NCBI GenBank assembly: GCA_963682025.1
Contig: OY821521.1
Location: 166,467,961 to 166,531,960, forward strand
Origin: Cordilura impudica
Lineage: Eukaryota > Arthropoda > Insecta > Diptera > Scathophagidae
DNA length: 64,000 nucleotides
Direction of reading: 5' to 3'
Both the position numbers and the translations under genes were made by a program. This document shows positions 54,598 through 64,000 of the stretch, in pieces. Numbering within the stretch: position 1 is the stretch's first letter; every line of letters starts with the position of its first letter. Below the pieces are notes generated by a model. That model was not told where the DNA came from. It did not search any database and saw nothing but the letters and a program-made list of their open reading frames with translations.

Positions 54598-55023
54598 TGT
54601 GTTAGAGATTAACTGTTTGATTTTTAAAGTAAATTCCTCTGCCAGAACTGTTTTTACAAGGAATTTTTTTTGCGGATGTGCTTCTAGGGTTAAAATGATC
54701 CAAAACTCAAATATGGCGCCAAGTCCAAATGGGTTAATAGCGTCAAATTATAAAATCATCATAATCACCAAATCATAAAAATCAGTAATATATAGCACTA
54801 TTTTATTTCCCAACTAATAGTAAGGGTTTCATCTAGTTTACTAGAACAATTAATTTTTTTAAATATGCAAAAATTCACAGTTTGGCCTCAGCAAGGAATG
54901 ATTTAACGTTGTTCGATTTATTCAAAATTTTTAGCATGGAAGGCTTGCACATTTTGCTATTATATTTTAAGCGTCACATCTAAAAAAATATTTGAATTTT
55001 TTGAATAAATTGACTTTTATTAG

Positions 55024-55047
55024 CTTGGGGTCATATATGACCCCAAG
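55024..55047. repeat. Perfect 24 bp palindrome
   Basis: CTTGGGGTCATA followed by its exact reverse complement. The phrase CCAAGTCCAAAAGGGATAAT just after it also appears, altered, near 54,719. Confidence 0.9.
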
Positions 55048-55515
55048 TCCAAAAGGGATAATGGGGTGATACAATTTTTTCCAAAACCCTAAGATAAAAT
55101 ATGACATTCAGAAGTAGAAAAATTATAAATTTTTGATACAAAGTATTTAGAAAGAGTACATTTATTGAATATTTCACAAAAAACTCATTTTTCTCGAAAT
55201 CCGCAAACAAAAATTCCTTGTAAAAAAAATTTTAGCACAGGAATTTATTTAAAAATTCAAAATTTTAAGGTGCCAGAACCACTTTTTGAGTTTTGTTTAA
55301 AAAAATTTTGTATAACTTAAAAAAGGAGTTTTCAAAATTTTTATCAAAAAAATTGTCCATCTTTGGTCTCATTGCGGAATAGATTAAGAACCTAGTTTTT
55401 TGGCACAAAAGTGGTCTGGGGTATTTTTTATTTCTTGGCGAATTTTTATTCGATTTGGAAGTTTTATAGCTTTTTAAAGAGATAATTTAGTACCAAAATT
55501 TATAAATTTCATTCT

Positions 55516-56205
55516 TTATTTCAAATTTATAAATTTCATTCCTTTTATAAATTTTCATTCCGTGATCTTGCTTCTTTTAAAAGGACTTAAAAAATATATT
55601 TATATTTAAATATTTATACTCGTCCTGCAATATCGGCTTCAAATGAAAGAGGAGATGCTTGGAAATTTTATGCTTTTCTATTTTATCATGTCAGAATGAA
55701 AGTAATGTTGTTCCGAATTTCATCCTTAAATATCATTTCCCAGTAAATTCTTTCGAGAAAAAATTATGTTGAGAACTTATATAAAAAATAATATAAACTA
55801 ATTAAATAACGAAATATTTTGTCGGACGGTTATGCAAATCACTATCAATAAGTTTTATTTTTCTTTTTTCAGAACTGCTATATATTATTTGATATATTAT
55901 TAGTTCATTAAAACTAAATCAACTTTTTTAAATTTTTTCAAAATACAATATTTGCTTAACATTCATTAATCGCTTTAATCTGAACGTATACTTAATAATT
56001 AACTGTTTATTTCAATTTAAAATAATCATACGTCTAAGTTGTTGTACAAATTGCATAGATCACTTGTACAATATGATTGTTGTTGGTTGATTATATTTCT
56101 TGATTTAATTTATAACTGGAAGTACAATTTCATGTTTACATATTATTAAAGTTAAAAAATGAAATTGCCGTAAACTTGTAATAAGGTTGTCTATTATACG
56201 TACGA
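55516..56205. other. No recognised gene
   Basis: Short TTTATAAATTTCATTC repeats at 55,500-55,560; otherwise AT-rich unique DNA. Confidence 0.45.
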
Positions 56206-56335
56206 GGGTGGTCACAGAACTACCCGACTTGGCGTATGTATGATGTTAGTTGTTTGAAATAGAAAAGTGGCAGCCTTATAACTGAAGTTTATTAGTATTT
56301 GTTTGTCAGCCCTGTACACTTTCGGGGAATTTTTA
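56206..56335 (+). mobile_element. Mariner-like terminal fragment
   Basis: TACGAGGGTGGTCACAGAAC then ACCCGACTTGGCG resembles mariner-type inverted ends preceded by TA. The following TGATGTTAGTTGTTTGAAAT, GTGGCAGCCTTATA and AGTTTATTAGTATTTGTTTG match the 5' untranslated part of known mariner elements as I recall them. No transposase or second end is present. Confidence 0.45.
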
Positions 56336-56451
56336 AGCATGCAAAAACTTGATCACCTTCATTTGATAAAATATTTTAATTTTAATATTCTCAGGACTAG
56401 GAGGGGAGTCAATAGTCCTCACAAAGGCATAGAATCGAAATAAGAATATTA

Positions 56452-56600
56452 TAGGCATCTAGACCGACTATACCCCTTACCATGCATTTAGAGAAAGGAT
56501 CTTAGGTTTAATTTTTTGACCTTCGAAATGAAAAAGTTCACAACGGATGTTATGTTTATAGGCAGACTAGGTCGAAAAATGAGCCGATCGTAACCATATT
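56452..56600 (-). mobile_element. DINE-like 3' fragment
   Basis: Reverse complement of the last 150 bases: TAGTCGGTCTAGATGCC, GGTAAGGGGTA, CCTAAGATCC, GAACTTTTTCATTTCG and TTTTTCGACCTAGTC. Confidence 0.6.
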
Positions 56601-56605
56601 GCAAA

Positions 56606-57107
56606 ACTAGAAACAGTGGCAGACGAAATTGTTATACTCAAAAGTGAAATTAAAGAATTAAAAATTCTATGTTTAAAAAATGCAAATTCAGCTGTGGCTT
56701 GTAATCTTCGTCTAAACGAGATACCTTATGTTGCCGGTGAAAATCTACATGGTATATTCAATGAAATTTGCAATATTATCGATATATCAATTCCACCTTT
56801 AAAAAAAATTTACTGGTTGCAAAATAGAACCAACAAGTCTAGTGAAAATTGTCAGGAAAGAAATCCTCGGCTTTGATTCCAATAAGCCTTTTTGTATAAA
56901 AGAGAATTTGACCAACAATAATTATAAAATTCTTCAAAAAGCTGTTCAGTTAAAAAAGTAAAATACAGTCCGCGTATACTTTTCGGGGCCTTGTTTACGT
57001 AAAACGCCTACGCACGGATGAGCCTATTTGTATAGAGCCTGTCGACGTTCTTGGCCAATTATTTCATGATCAGCCTAATTTGCCGTCCGAAGCAACATCA
57101 TTTTAAT
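56606..57107 (+). pseudogene. LINE ORF1 remnant
   Basis: Starts within VADEIVILKSEIKELKI, a coiled-coil-like stretch, then ACNLRLNEIPYVAGENLHGI, FNEICNIIDISIPPLKKIYW, ILGFDSNKPFCIKENL, NNNYKILQKAVQLKK and DEPICIEPVDVLGQLFHDQP, with stop at 57,105-57,107. It matches the RNA-binding ORF1 protein that precedes CR1/Jockey-like ORF2 in insect LINEs. Two frame changes (about 56,850 and 57,000) and one stop (56,957) disable it. The RT of probably the same element lies beyond the TTTTA array. Confidence 0.65.
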
Positions 57108-57224
57108 GGTTTTTTTTTATTTTCGATATTACCAAATATTTCTTTTCTTTTTTAATCATAAAGTAGCTTTAGTAGAACGTATCAGAACAGTTATCATTTG
57201 AAATTAGTGACGAATTACGTCATA

Positions 57225-59372
57225 TTTTTGTTTAATTTTATTTTTATTTATTTATTTTCTAATTTTTTTTTTATTTCATTTTAGTTGTGTTTTTATTTTT
57301 ATGTATTTTTATTTTTATCTTTATTTTATTGAATTTTATTTTAATTCATATTTTTATTATATTTTATTTTATATATATTTTTTTTATTTTGTTTTATTTT
57401 AATTTATTTTATATTTTTTTATTTTATTATATTTTAATTTTTTTTATTTTTTAGCTTATTTTATTTTATTTTTAACTTTTTTTTATTATATTTTATTTTA
57501 TTTAATATTTAATTTTATTATATTTTATTTTATTTTATTTTATTTTATTTTATTTTATTTTATTTTATTTTATTTTATTTTATTTTATTTTATTTTATTT
57601 TATTTTATTTTATTTTATTTCATCATATTTTATTTTAATTCATTTCGTCGTATTTTATTTTATTTTATTTTCTTTTATTTTATTTTTAATTTGTTTTATT
57701 TTATTCTATTTTATTCTATTTCAGTTTATTTTAGTTTATTTCATTTTATTTTATATTATTTTTAATTTATTTTATAATATTGTATTTTATTTTATTTATA
57801 TTTTTATTTTATTTTGTTTTATTTTATTTTAATTTATTTTATTTTATTTTATTTTATTTTATTTTATTTTATTTTATTTTATTTTAATTTATTTTATTAT
57901 ATAATATCTTCTTTTATTCTATTTTTTCATTTTATGTTTTTATTTTATTTAATTTTTTTTTAATTTTATTTTATTGTATATTTTTTTTATTTCATTTTAA
58001 TTTAATATCTATTATTTTATTTTAATTTATTTTATATATTTTACTTTATTTTATTTTATATTGCTTTATTTAATTTTTTTGTTATGTCATATTTTTATTT
58101 AAAATATTTTTTTTGTGTTATATTACTTTATTATGTTTTATTTTATTTTGTTTGATTTTATTTTATTTTATTTTATTTTATTTTATCTCATTTTATATTT
58201 TTTTGGTTTATTTTTATTTAATAATATGTTATGTTATTTTATTTTATGTTGTTATATTTGGTTTTATTTTATTTTATTTTATTTTTGTTTTATTTCATGT
58301 TCTTTTGTTTTATTTTATTTTATGTTATGTTATGTTATGTTATGTTATATTATGTCATATTTTTATTTAAATTTATTTAATTTTATAATATATTATTTGA
58401 CGTTATTTTATTTTATTTTATTTTGTTTTATTTTATTTTATTTTATTTTTTTTTATTTTGTTTTATTTTATTTTATGTAATGTTATGTTTTTATTTAAAT
58501 TTATTTTGTTTTATGTTATTTTATTTTGTTTTACTTTATTTTATTTTATTTTATTTTATTTTATTTTATTTTGTTTTATTTTATTTTTTTTTTATGGTAT
58601 GTTATGTTTTTATTTATATATTATTTTGTTTTATGTTATGTTTTTTTATTTTGTTTTATTTTATTTTATTTTATTTTATTTTATTTTATTTTATTTTATT
58701 TTATTTTATTTTATTTTATTTCATTATATTTTATTTTATTTTGTTTTATTTTTTTATTTTATTTTATTTTTTTTTTTTTTTTTATTTTATTTAGTTTTAA
58801 TTTATTTTATTTTATTTAGCTTATGTGTTTATGTTATGTGACTATTTAAATTTATCTATTTTTTTGTTTTATGTTATTTTATTTTATTTTACTTCATTTT
58901 ATCTCATTTTATATTTTTTATTTTATTTAATTTTATTTCATTATATTTTATTTTGTTTTATTTTATTTTATTTTATTTTATTTTGTTTTATTTTATTTTA
59001 TTTTATTTTATTTTATTTTATTTTATTTTATTTTATTTTATTTTATTTTATTTTATTTTATTTTATTTTATTTTATTTTATTTTATTTTATTTTATTTTA
59101 TTTTATTTTATTTTATTTTATTTCATTTTATTTTATATTATTTTGTTTTATTTTATTTTATTTTATTTTATTTTATTTTATTTTATTTTATTTTATTTTA
59201 TTTTATATTATTTTATTTTATTTTATTTTATTTTATTTTATTTTATTTTATTTTATTTTATTTTATTTAATAGTATATTATTTTATTTAATTTTATTTCA
59301 TTATATTTTATTTTATTTTGTTTTATTTTATTTTACTTTATGTTATGTTATGTTGTTATTTAAATTTATTTT
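57225..59372. repeat. TTTTA pentanucleotide array, about 2.1 kb
   Basis: Pure TTTTA runs at 57,520-57,620 and through most of 58,940-59,270 are joined by imperfect ones. A longer block (TTATGT ... TTTATTTAAATTTATTTTGT) recurs near 58,083, 58,345, 58,487, 58,610, 58,838 and 59,345. The 85-183 residue Phe/Leu/Tyr-rich frames are translations of this repeat. Confidence 0.95.
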
Positions 59373-59374
59373 GT

Positions 59375-60350
59375 AAAAGCGTTGATAGCAGTATGTCAAT
59401 GAGCTAAACTCAGTCTTATGTAATTTACCAGCAGTACACAACAACAACTCCTCATTTTATAATTTTAATAATGATAATGTGTCCATTAACTGTTTAAAAT
59501 TTTCATGTGTAACTCATGAAGATGTTTATCTTAGTATTATAGGTGCTAAGTCTAATGCAATCGGACACGATAATATTCATCCAGTATTTGTGATGATTTT
59601 GCTGCCCTTTCACACATTTCTTTAACTCAATTATAATCACAAGTACTTACAAATGGAGACATGCCAAAGTAATTCCTGTTCCTAAATCTACTAACGAATA
59701 CCGCCCCATAGCAATCCTGTGTTACTTTTCAAAAGTACTCGAAAAGCTCCTTCACAAACAAGTGCCCACTTACATAAATGAGATTGGTTTGTTGGCGAAT
59801 ATAGAATCAGGTTTTTGATATAATCATAGTTGTGTTACTGCTTTGACTGCAGTAACTGAAAACATAAGGCAGGAACTGAATGATAATAAAGTTAATTTTT
59901 TGGTCCTACCACTTAATGCTATGTAATAAGCTGAAACATCTTTTTAATTTCTCTTCATCATCTGTAAATGTGCTCTACAGAATATTATGAGAGGAGTTCC
60001 CCAGGGATCCATGCTAAGGCCTTTGCTTTTTTTCTCTCAATGCTAATTATCTGCCTTCACACCTTCTCCATTGCAAAATTCATATGTACGCCGATGACGT
60101 GCAGTTATCTTTAAGCAGTTCGACTGCTTCAATTAATCACAATATAGGGAAACTCGAAGACGATTTAAATAATATCCATCGTTGGGCTACGGCCAACCAG
60201 CTCTTTTTAAACCCATAAAAATCTAAATGTTTGATGATAAGTAAACGGTCTAAACAACCACTCATGGTTCCTGATATTACAATTAACGGTCAAAAGTTTC
60301 CTATTGTTTCTTCTGCCAAAAATCTAGCTATTATCTTTAAAATTCTCCAA
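59375..60350 (+). pseudogene. LINE reverse transcriptase remnant
   Basis: Reading across frames: IGAKSNAIGHDNIHP, HAKVIPVPKSTNEYRPIAIL, CYFSKVLEKLLHKQVPTYIN, NHSCVTALTAVTENIRQEL, a loss of the KAFD segment, MRGVPQGSMLRPLLFFS, KIHMYADDVQLSLSSS and the DDLNNIHRWATANQLFLNP thumb. The catalytic YADD is present, but several stops (for example 59,818 and 60,216) and frame breaks make it inactive. The clade is Jockey/CR1-like. Together with 56606-57107 it forms one LINE whose endonuclease region is replaced by the TTTTA array. Confidence 0.78.
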
Positions 60351-61743
60351 TATGTATTTTGTTTTAGGGAACATACATTTCTTTTGTATTAACAAACAGA
60401 CTGTCACTTCAGTTTGCTCAATGTTGCTATGCCACAGAAGATGGCGCCACCATTTTTGTTCTAATTAGCTTTGCTATAGCTATTTCTATTTTAACATGAA
60501 TTTCAACATTTTATTTCATACGTTTTTCCATCATTCTTTTACAAATATGACCATAAGTTTGGCATATTAACTTTTTGTTGTGTTTACAAAATAGAGTTAC
60601 CGAGTTCATCAATGAGTTTTTTTTTTTTTTTGCTTCCACACAGTTATATAAAATTATTATTCTGTTTTACCTACAAAATATCTGATTGCGATTACATATA
60701 ATTTTTAAAAATTGTTTATAATTACTAAAGTATTACTATTGACATAAATACAAAATTGCACCTTTTAAATTTTCCATTCAAATTTAAGAAAATATCAATT
60801 CTAATAATTGGAATTCAGAGTTCCAATTATGAATTAGAAAATATCAACTGAATTTCAGAAAATCATAGTAAAACGTCAGAAATAATAACTTGAAATTTAG
60901 AAGACATCAATTGAATTTTTAAAATATAAATTTTATTTTTTAAACACAAATTGAAATTCAGAAAACACCAAATATGTTTACATTTAAAAAATTAACTGAA
61001 ATTAAAAAAATACTGCGATTCAGGAGACATTAATAGCATTTCAGGATAAGAAAATATTAATTTAAATTCAGTGAAGTTTAGAAAACTTCAAATGATATTT
61101 AAGAATTGCGAACATAAAAATTGTTACATAAGTGAAGCGCAATTTGATGAGAATATTATTTATATAAGATAAGATAAGATAAGTTAAGTTAATTTTAAGT
61201 TATTCAGAAAATAAAGATAACAAATTATTTTAATTAAAATTTTTGGGATATTTGGTTTTTTGCGTTTGGCATCCCTAATTTGACCCAGTGTTCAAGATGA
61301 CTTAAAAATTTGACTTCATGTTAGGCAAGGTAAAAACAATAAAAAAAATTGAGAGAGCTTTTTTTTGGTTATTATTTTGTTACTCGATCCGACCTATACG
61401 GCCGCAATGAAGAATTATTTGGCCAGTTAAAAGAAAGTATACAGCCATCTCCAATTAGCACGATTAAATGCGTGTAGCCATCCTACACAATCATTACCTG
61501 CGCAATGGAGGTTAGTGCGAGCTATTTAATTTGCAAAAACTTAAACTAAATTAATTAATTAATTATGTCATATAACTCGAAACGCATGCATATAGGTATA
61601 TAACCTAAATGCATGCCGATCAGCAACCACGATGACTAAAAAGCCAACACCGAAACGTGTTTTCTTTTATCCGAAATAATTGAAAAGACGAAAATGATCT
61701 TACTTCGTTGGAGCGTGAATTACTAATATGAGAAAGCTCTATA
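60351..61743. other. AT-rich DNA, no gene recognised
   Basis: Degenerate phrases such as AATTTCAGAAAA recur at 60,780-61,090; GATAAGATAAGATAAG at 61,159. Nothing coding is visible. Confidence 0.5.
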
Positions 61744-62008
61744 CAGTACATTCGCGGTAACGTGAACTAATTAAAACCAAGGGAGTTCATGTTAGCGAAA
61801 TTGTTCACGTTAGCGATTGTCGAATTTCATGAAAAAAATATATGTGTTTTACACGCTTGAACGTGAAATTCTTTTATGTATTATTATTTGCATTATTAAA
61901 ATATAAAAATAAAATTATTAATTAAAATACATTACAAAACAAAACGAGATCACGAGAAGATATCCATTGAAATTAAATTTCATAGCAAGTAAAATTTCAC
62001 ATTACATT

Positions 62009-62600
62009 TATGCATTAAAGAAATCCGTTATTTTTTTTTGCTGCTCTTTCTTTTCTAATAGCTGAAATACTGCTTTCTCCCTTAAGCGTCTAAGTACACT
62101 CATGTCACAGGATCATCGGCAATGCAATCATCGTCGTCACTTTCTTCGTTTTGCCAATGTCATGGATTTCAGTCGTATCATCAACACAAAGATCATTATT
62201 CCATTCTTGAACCATTGGCAAGGTAAACTCAACCTAAAAGTTAGTAAAATAATGCTTTTTTGTGATTTCAAAGTTTATCGTAAAATTCCCACCTGAGGAC
62301 TCAAGTCCTGTAGGAGATCGGCTGACATTTGCATTAAAGAATTTATTTCTGCATCCCACTTCACTTTCATAATACTTAATGGAATGTTGTCTTCAGGGTC
62401 ATCCTGGTTTCTAACTAAACTTAAAATATTTTTCCAGCAATTGGCAAGAGTTTCTGTGCTGACCCGATCCCATGCGACAAATAAAAGTGTGACGGCACCT
62501 TTCAAAGTTAGATTTCTCATTAATTCAAGCAAATCAGAGTTTTTAGCTGCTATCGAAGCTAACAAGCTGTTTCTGTAGTATAATTTTGTTCTTTTAATTT
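62009..62600 (-). pseudogene. Tigger/jerky-type transposase, C-terminal part
   Basis: Minus strand: TKLYYRNSLLASIAAKNSDL, LTLKGAVTLLFVAWDRVSTE, TLANCWKNIL, then an acidic stretch, DLLQDLSPQ, a 59 bp intron (62,234-62,292), VEFTLPMVQEWNNDLC, an Asp-rich segment, LRRLREKAVFQLLEKKEQQ and KITDFFNA with stop near 62,009. TLKDAxYxxAxAWxxVxxxTLxNxW and a final ITDFF are marks of Tigger/jerky transposases. Frame breaks lie in the last exon. Confidence 0.72.
62234..62292 (-). other. Predicted 59 bp intron in the Tigger-type gene
   Basis: GTGGGAATTTTA...ACTTTTAG between SPQ and VEF; removing it keeps the frame open. Confidence 0.5.
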
Positions 62601-63816
62601 GAAATTGTAAAGATGCTAAATTGCAAAAAAAAAAAAGATGCTAAAACGTACTGGAGTCAAAAATATAAGATGCTAAATTTTTTTTTTCAAACTTCATTAC
62701 ATTTATATAGAAAAAATAAATACCTATTAATAAATTCTTTGGTTTTTGAATCGAAAAATTAATGTAAAATATAAGTTGTGATTTATATTTTTTAAATTTT
62801 AATTAAAATTATTTTGGATTTCATTTGTAGTCTTTTTAACATGAAATTGAGTTTTTTTAATTTTAAATTAAATATTTTTAATTTTAGAGGGATTTTTTTT
62901 TTAATTTCAAATATAACAGAATTTACATTATCAAAAGATACGATTATATTACAATAATTGGTTTATGGAATCTAATATTTCTGTGATGTCTTCATCTCCA
63001 AGTTCTTCTTGGCTCTGATATTTTTCTGACGATCGACTTTTATCAACGACATCGCTCGGTATATTGTAAGTGTAACAGCCCCCGTTTTTCAATTTCAAAC
63101 CTTCTTTTATACGTATTACAGAACATAATAACTCGGATTTTATTCTGCTTTTAACTAAAGTCTTTAAACTAAAAAAACGTTCAACTTCGGCTTTTGAGAA
63201 AGACAAAACTAATAAAGACAATACAAATATTGATAATTCTTTAAATGGATTTTCGCCAATAGAATTTTTGTTAACTTCAATCCAGAAAGAGGTTGTATTC
63301 AGTGTTGTATCCCAATATTGTTCTGCGATATAACTCCATTGGATTTGAATTTTTTCTGTTTCAGATGATCTAAATTTAAACTCTTCTAATATATTGGTTA
63401 TCGGTCCTTTTACCCGGTTTAATGTGTTTTGTATTGAAAATTTTGGCATTTTTTTAATACAATAATATTTTTTGGCAACCGAGTTTTAAATTCATTAAAA
63501 ATTGTTGTTGGTGTTTACATTCTTCTATTTCAAAATGTTTTGTTATATTTGTTGAAAGAAACGAGCAGAGTGGTAAAAAGAGTAGTACACAAAATTCTCG
63601 TATTACACTTTGAGAAATTAACCCATTTCAATACCATTAAAATTAAAATTGTATATTCAAAAATAATGAAAAAAATCGAAAAAAAGATGCTAAAAGCAAC
63701 TTTTTATTAATAAAGGATGCTAAGTTAGCATCTAGCATCTTTTCATAAATTTTGGGTGCTAAACGACAAAAAAAGTTGCTAAATCTAGCAACTAAAATGC
63801 TAAAATGGCAACACTG
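62601..63816 (-). mobile_element. hAT element inserted in the Tigger-type gene
   Basis: The right end, read minus, is CAGTGTTGCCATTTTAGCAT, a classic hAT start at 63,816, with repeated TGCTAAA motifs near both ends (62,618, 62,637, 62,671; 63,686-63,800). The left end is eroded near 62,600. The element is about 1.2 kb and keeps only the C-terminal dimerisation domain of the transposase. Confidence 0.7.
62949..63449 (-). CDS. hAT transposase C-terminal (dimerisation) domain
   Basis: A 166-codon open frame. Residues about 70-120 read GENPFKELSIFVLSLLVLSF, then SKAEVERFFSLKTLVKSRIK and LLCSVIRIKEGLK. This is the hAT dimerisation domain: F-x-L/A-x-x-x-L-x-x-P-x-S-x-A-x-V-E-R-x-F-S, then K-x-R-x-x-L. 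It ends in an acidic tail (EELGDEDITEIL). The catalytic core is missing upstream, so the frame is an intact remnant rather than a working gene; the lack of stops suggests a young or trans-mobilised copy. Confidence 0.75.
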   Translation of the reverse strand: MPKFSIQNTLNRVKGPITNILEEFKFRSSETEKIQIQWSYIAEQYWDTTLNTTSFWIEVNKNSIGENPFKELSIFVLSLLVLSFSKAEVERFFSLKTLVKSRIKSELLCSVIRIKEGLKLKNGGCYTYNIPSDVVDKSRSSEKYQSQEELGDEDITEILDSINQLL

Positions 63817-64000
63817 AATCGTGTTTTGATCCATTGGTGGGATGAGGGGGGTGACATTTGGTGGCATAAACATGGCAATTATGTTTCCATCTTCAGTTTT
63901 TAATTCTGTTTCGCTTGGATGAGTAATAGTGCTTTCATTGACAAGTTTTTCTTCTTTAGAAACAATTTCACCTAATCAAAAGCAAAAACTTTTACTTATA
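63817..64000 (-). pseudogene. Tigger/jerky-type transposase, DDE segment
   Basis: Minus strand: HPSETELKTEDGNIIAMFMP, then PNVTPLIPPMDQNTI, the conserved 'LPPNxTxLIQPMDQGVI' region with its third acid (MDQ). The preceding VNEST replaces the usual VDNA of the second acid, so the active site is lost. A splice-acceptor-like TTTTGATTAG lies just upstream at about 63,977. The hAT element begins directly after NTI. Confidence 0.75.

Larger units (their letters stand above)
53845..55515. mobile_element. Large inverted-repeat element, interrupted by a Helitron
   Basis: The left arm (about 53,860-54,231, continuing 54,598-54,690) is the reverse complement of the right arm (about 55,190-55,505). Matching landmarks are the ATCTCTTTAAAAAGCTAT stretch, ACTCGCCAAGAAATA, GGTCTGGGGACTTTTGTGCC, TTGCGCAATGAGAC, TTTTGAAAACT and TTCCTTGTAAAAA. 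The arms are about 400 bp with roughly 20% difference. The middle has no coding sequence. The Helitron at 54,232-54,597 splits only the left arm. Terminal bases and target duplication are not clear. Confidence 0.65.
61744..64000 (-). mobile_element. pogo/Tigger-type DNA transposon, split by hAT, runs off the window
   Basis: The left end CAGTACATTCGCGGTAACGT at 61,744 is preceded by TA. CAGTA ends with TA duplications are typical of pogo/Tigger. Transposase pieces lie on the minus strand at 62,009-62,600 and 63,817-64,000. The other end is beyond the window. Confidence 0.72.

Noticed and set aside
58113..59376. Long Phe/Leu/Tyr-rich open frames of 85-183 residues
   Set aside because: They are direct translations of the TTTTA array in different frames; they have no codon structure or domain and overlap one another.
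61630..61670. Hammerhead-ribozyme-like GATGA...CCGAAACG
   Set aside because: The required CUGAUGA core is not matched and closing stems are not visible.

Overview
The window is about 64 kb of very AT-rich eukaryotic DNA, almost certainly from a higher fly (Diptera). The repeats point there: several copies of a DINE-1/INE-1-like element (sub-terminal ATACCC/GGGTAT repeats, GTCCGTC runs, a 3' hairpin ending in CTTACTTGT), short GT-AG introns of 59-71 bp, Jockey-type LINEs and a fly-like CCT8 pseudogene. A calyptrate fly is a reasonable guess, but nothing here fixes the species. I see no intact host gene. Every protein-coding signal is a mobile-element remnant, an unclassified repeated gene family, or a retropseudogene.

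Layout. 1-9.5 kb: two long arrays of related 18-19 bp units around GTACTTTTTTAA, separated by about 2.2 kb that holds a short Helitron-like element. 11-20 kb: a DINE-like element, a Transib/RAG1-type transposase remnant on the minus strand, a decayed intron-bearing gene of an unclassified family (with DCYFC and LPPLHIKLG motifs), and a Helitron carrying a roughly 1.2 kb GTGACTGTGC satellite. 19.6-20.7 kb: a Foldback/MULE-like element with 14 bp-repeat arms, a 9 bp target duplication and a FLYWCH zinc-finger fragment. 21-27 kb: a LINE RNase H remnant, DINE fragments, and a Ty3/gypsy LTR retrotransposon inserted in a Helitron. 27-36 kb: an inverted satellite-bearing element, a 29 bp satellite interrupted by a palindromic hAT-type MITE, further MITEs and a Tc1 scrap. 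36-43 kb: DINE elements, a CCT8 pseudogene, a LINE endonuclease remnant, a 138 bp repeat field and a perfect 109 bp inverted repeat. 43-48 kb: a second copy of the DCYFC gene split by a Jockey-type LINE, which itself holds a tRNA-derived SINE. 48-56 kb: more Helitron copies, CACGCCCACT repeat modules, and a large inverted-repeat element split by a Helitron. 56.6-60.3 kb: one LINE whose ORF1 and RT remnants are separated by about 2.1 kb of TTTTA repeats. 61.7-64 kb: a pogo/Tigger-type transposon split by a hAT element and running off the right edge.

How it fits together. The window is a record of serial transposition: LTR element in Helitron, DINE in Helitron, SINE in LINE in a repeated gene, hAT in Tigger, hAT-MITE in satellite, Helitron in an inverted-repeat element. 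Several junctions still carry readable target duplications (GAAAT, CTTTTCAG, ATTTCCCTT, ATGTGCAGCGGT), so relative ages can be ordered. The most interesting material is the DCYFC gene family (two copies with different intron positions), the FLYWCH-bearing Foldback element, the Transib/RAG1-like remnant, the Helitron family with its satellite cargo, and the perfect 109 bp palindrome.
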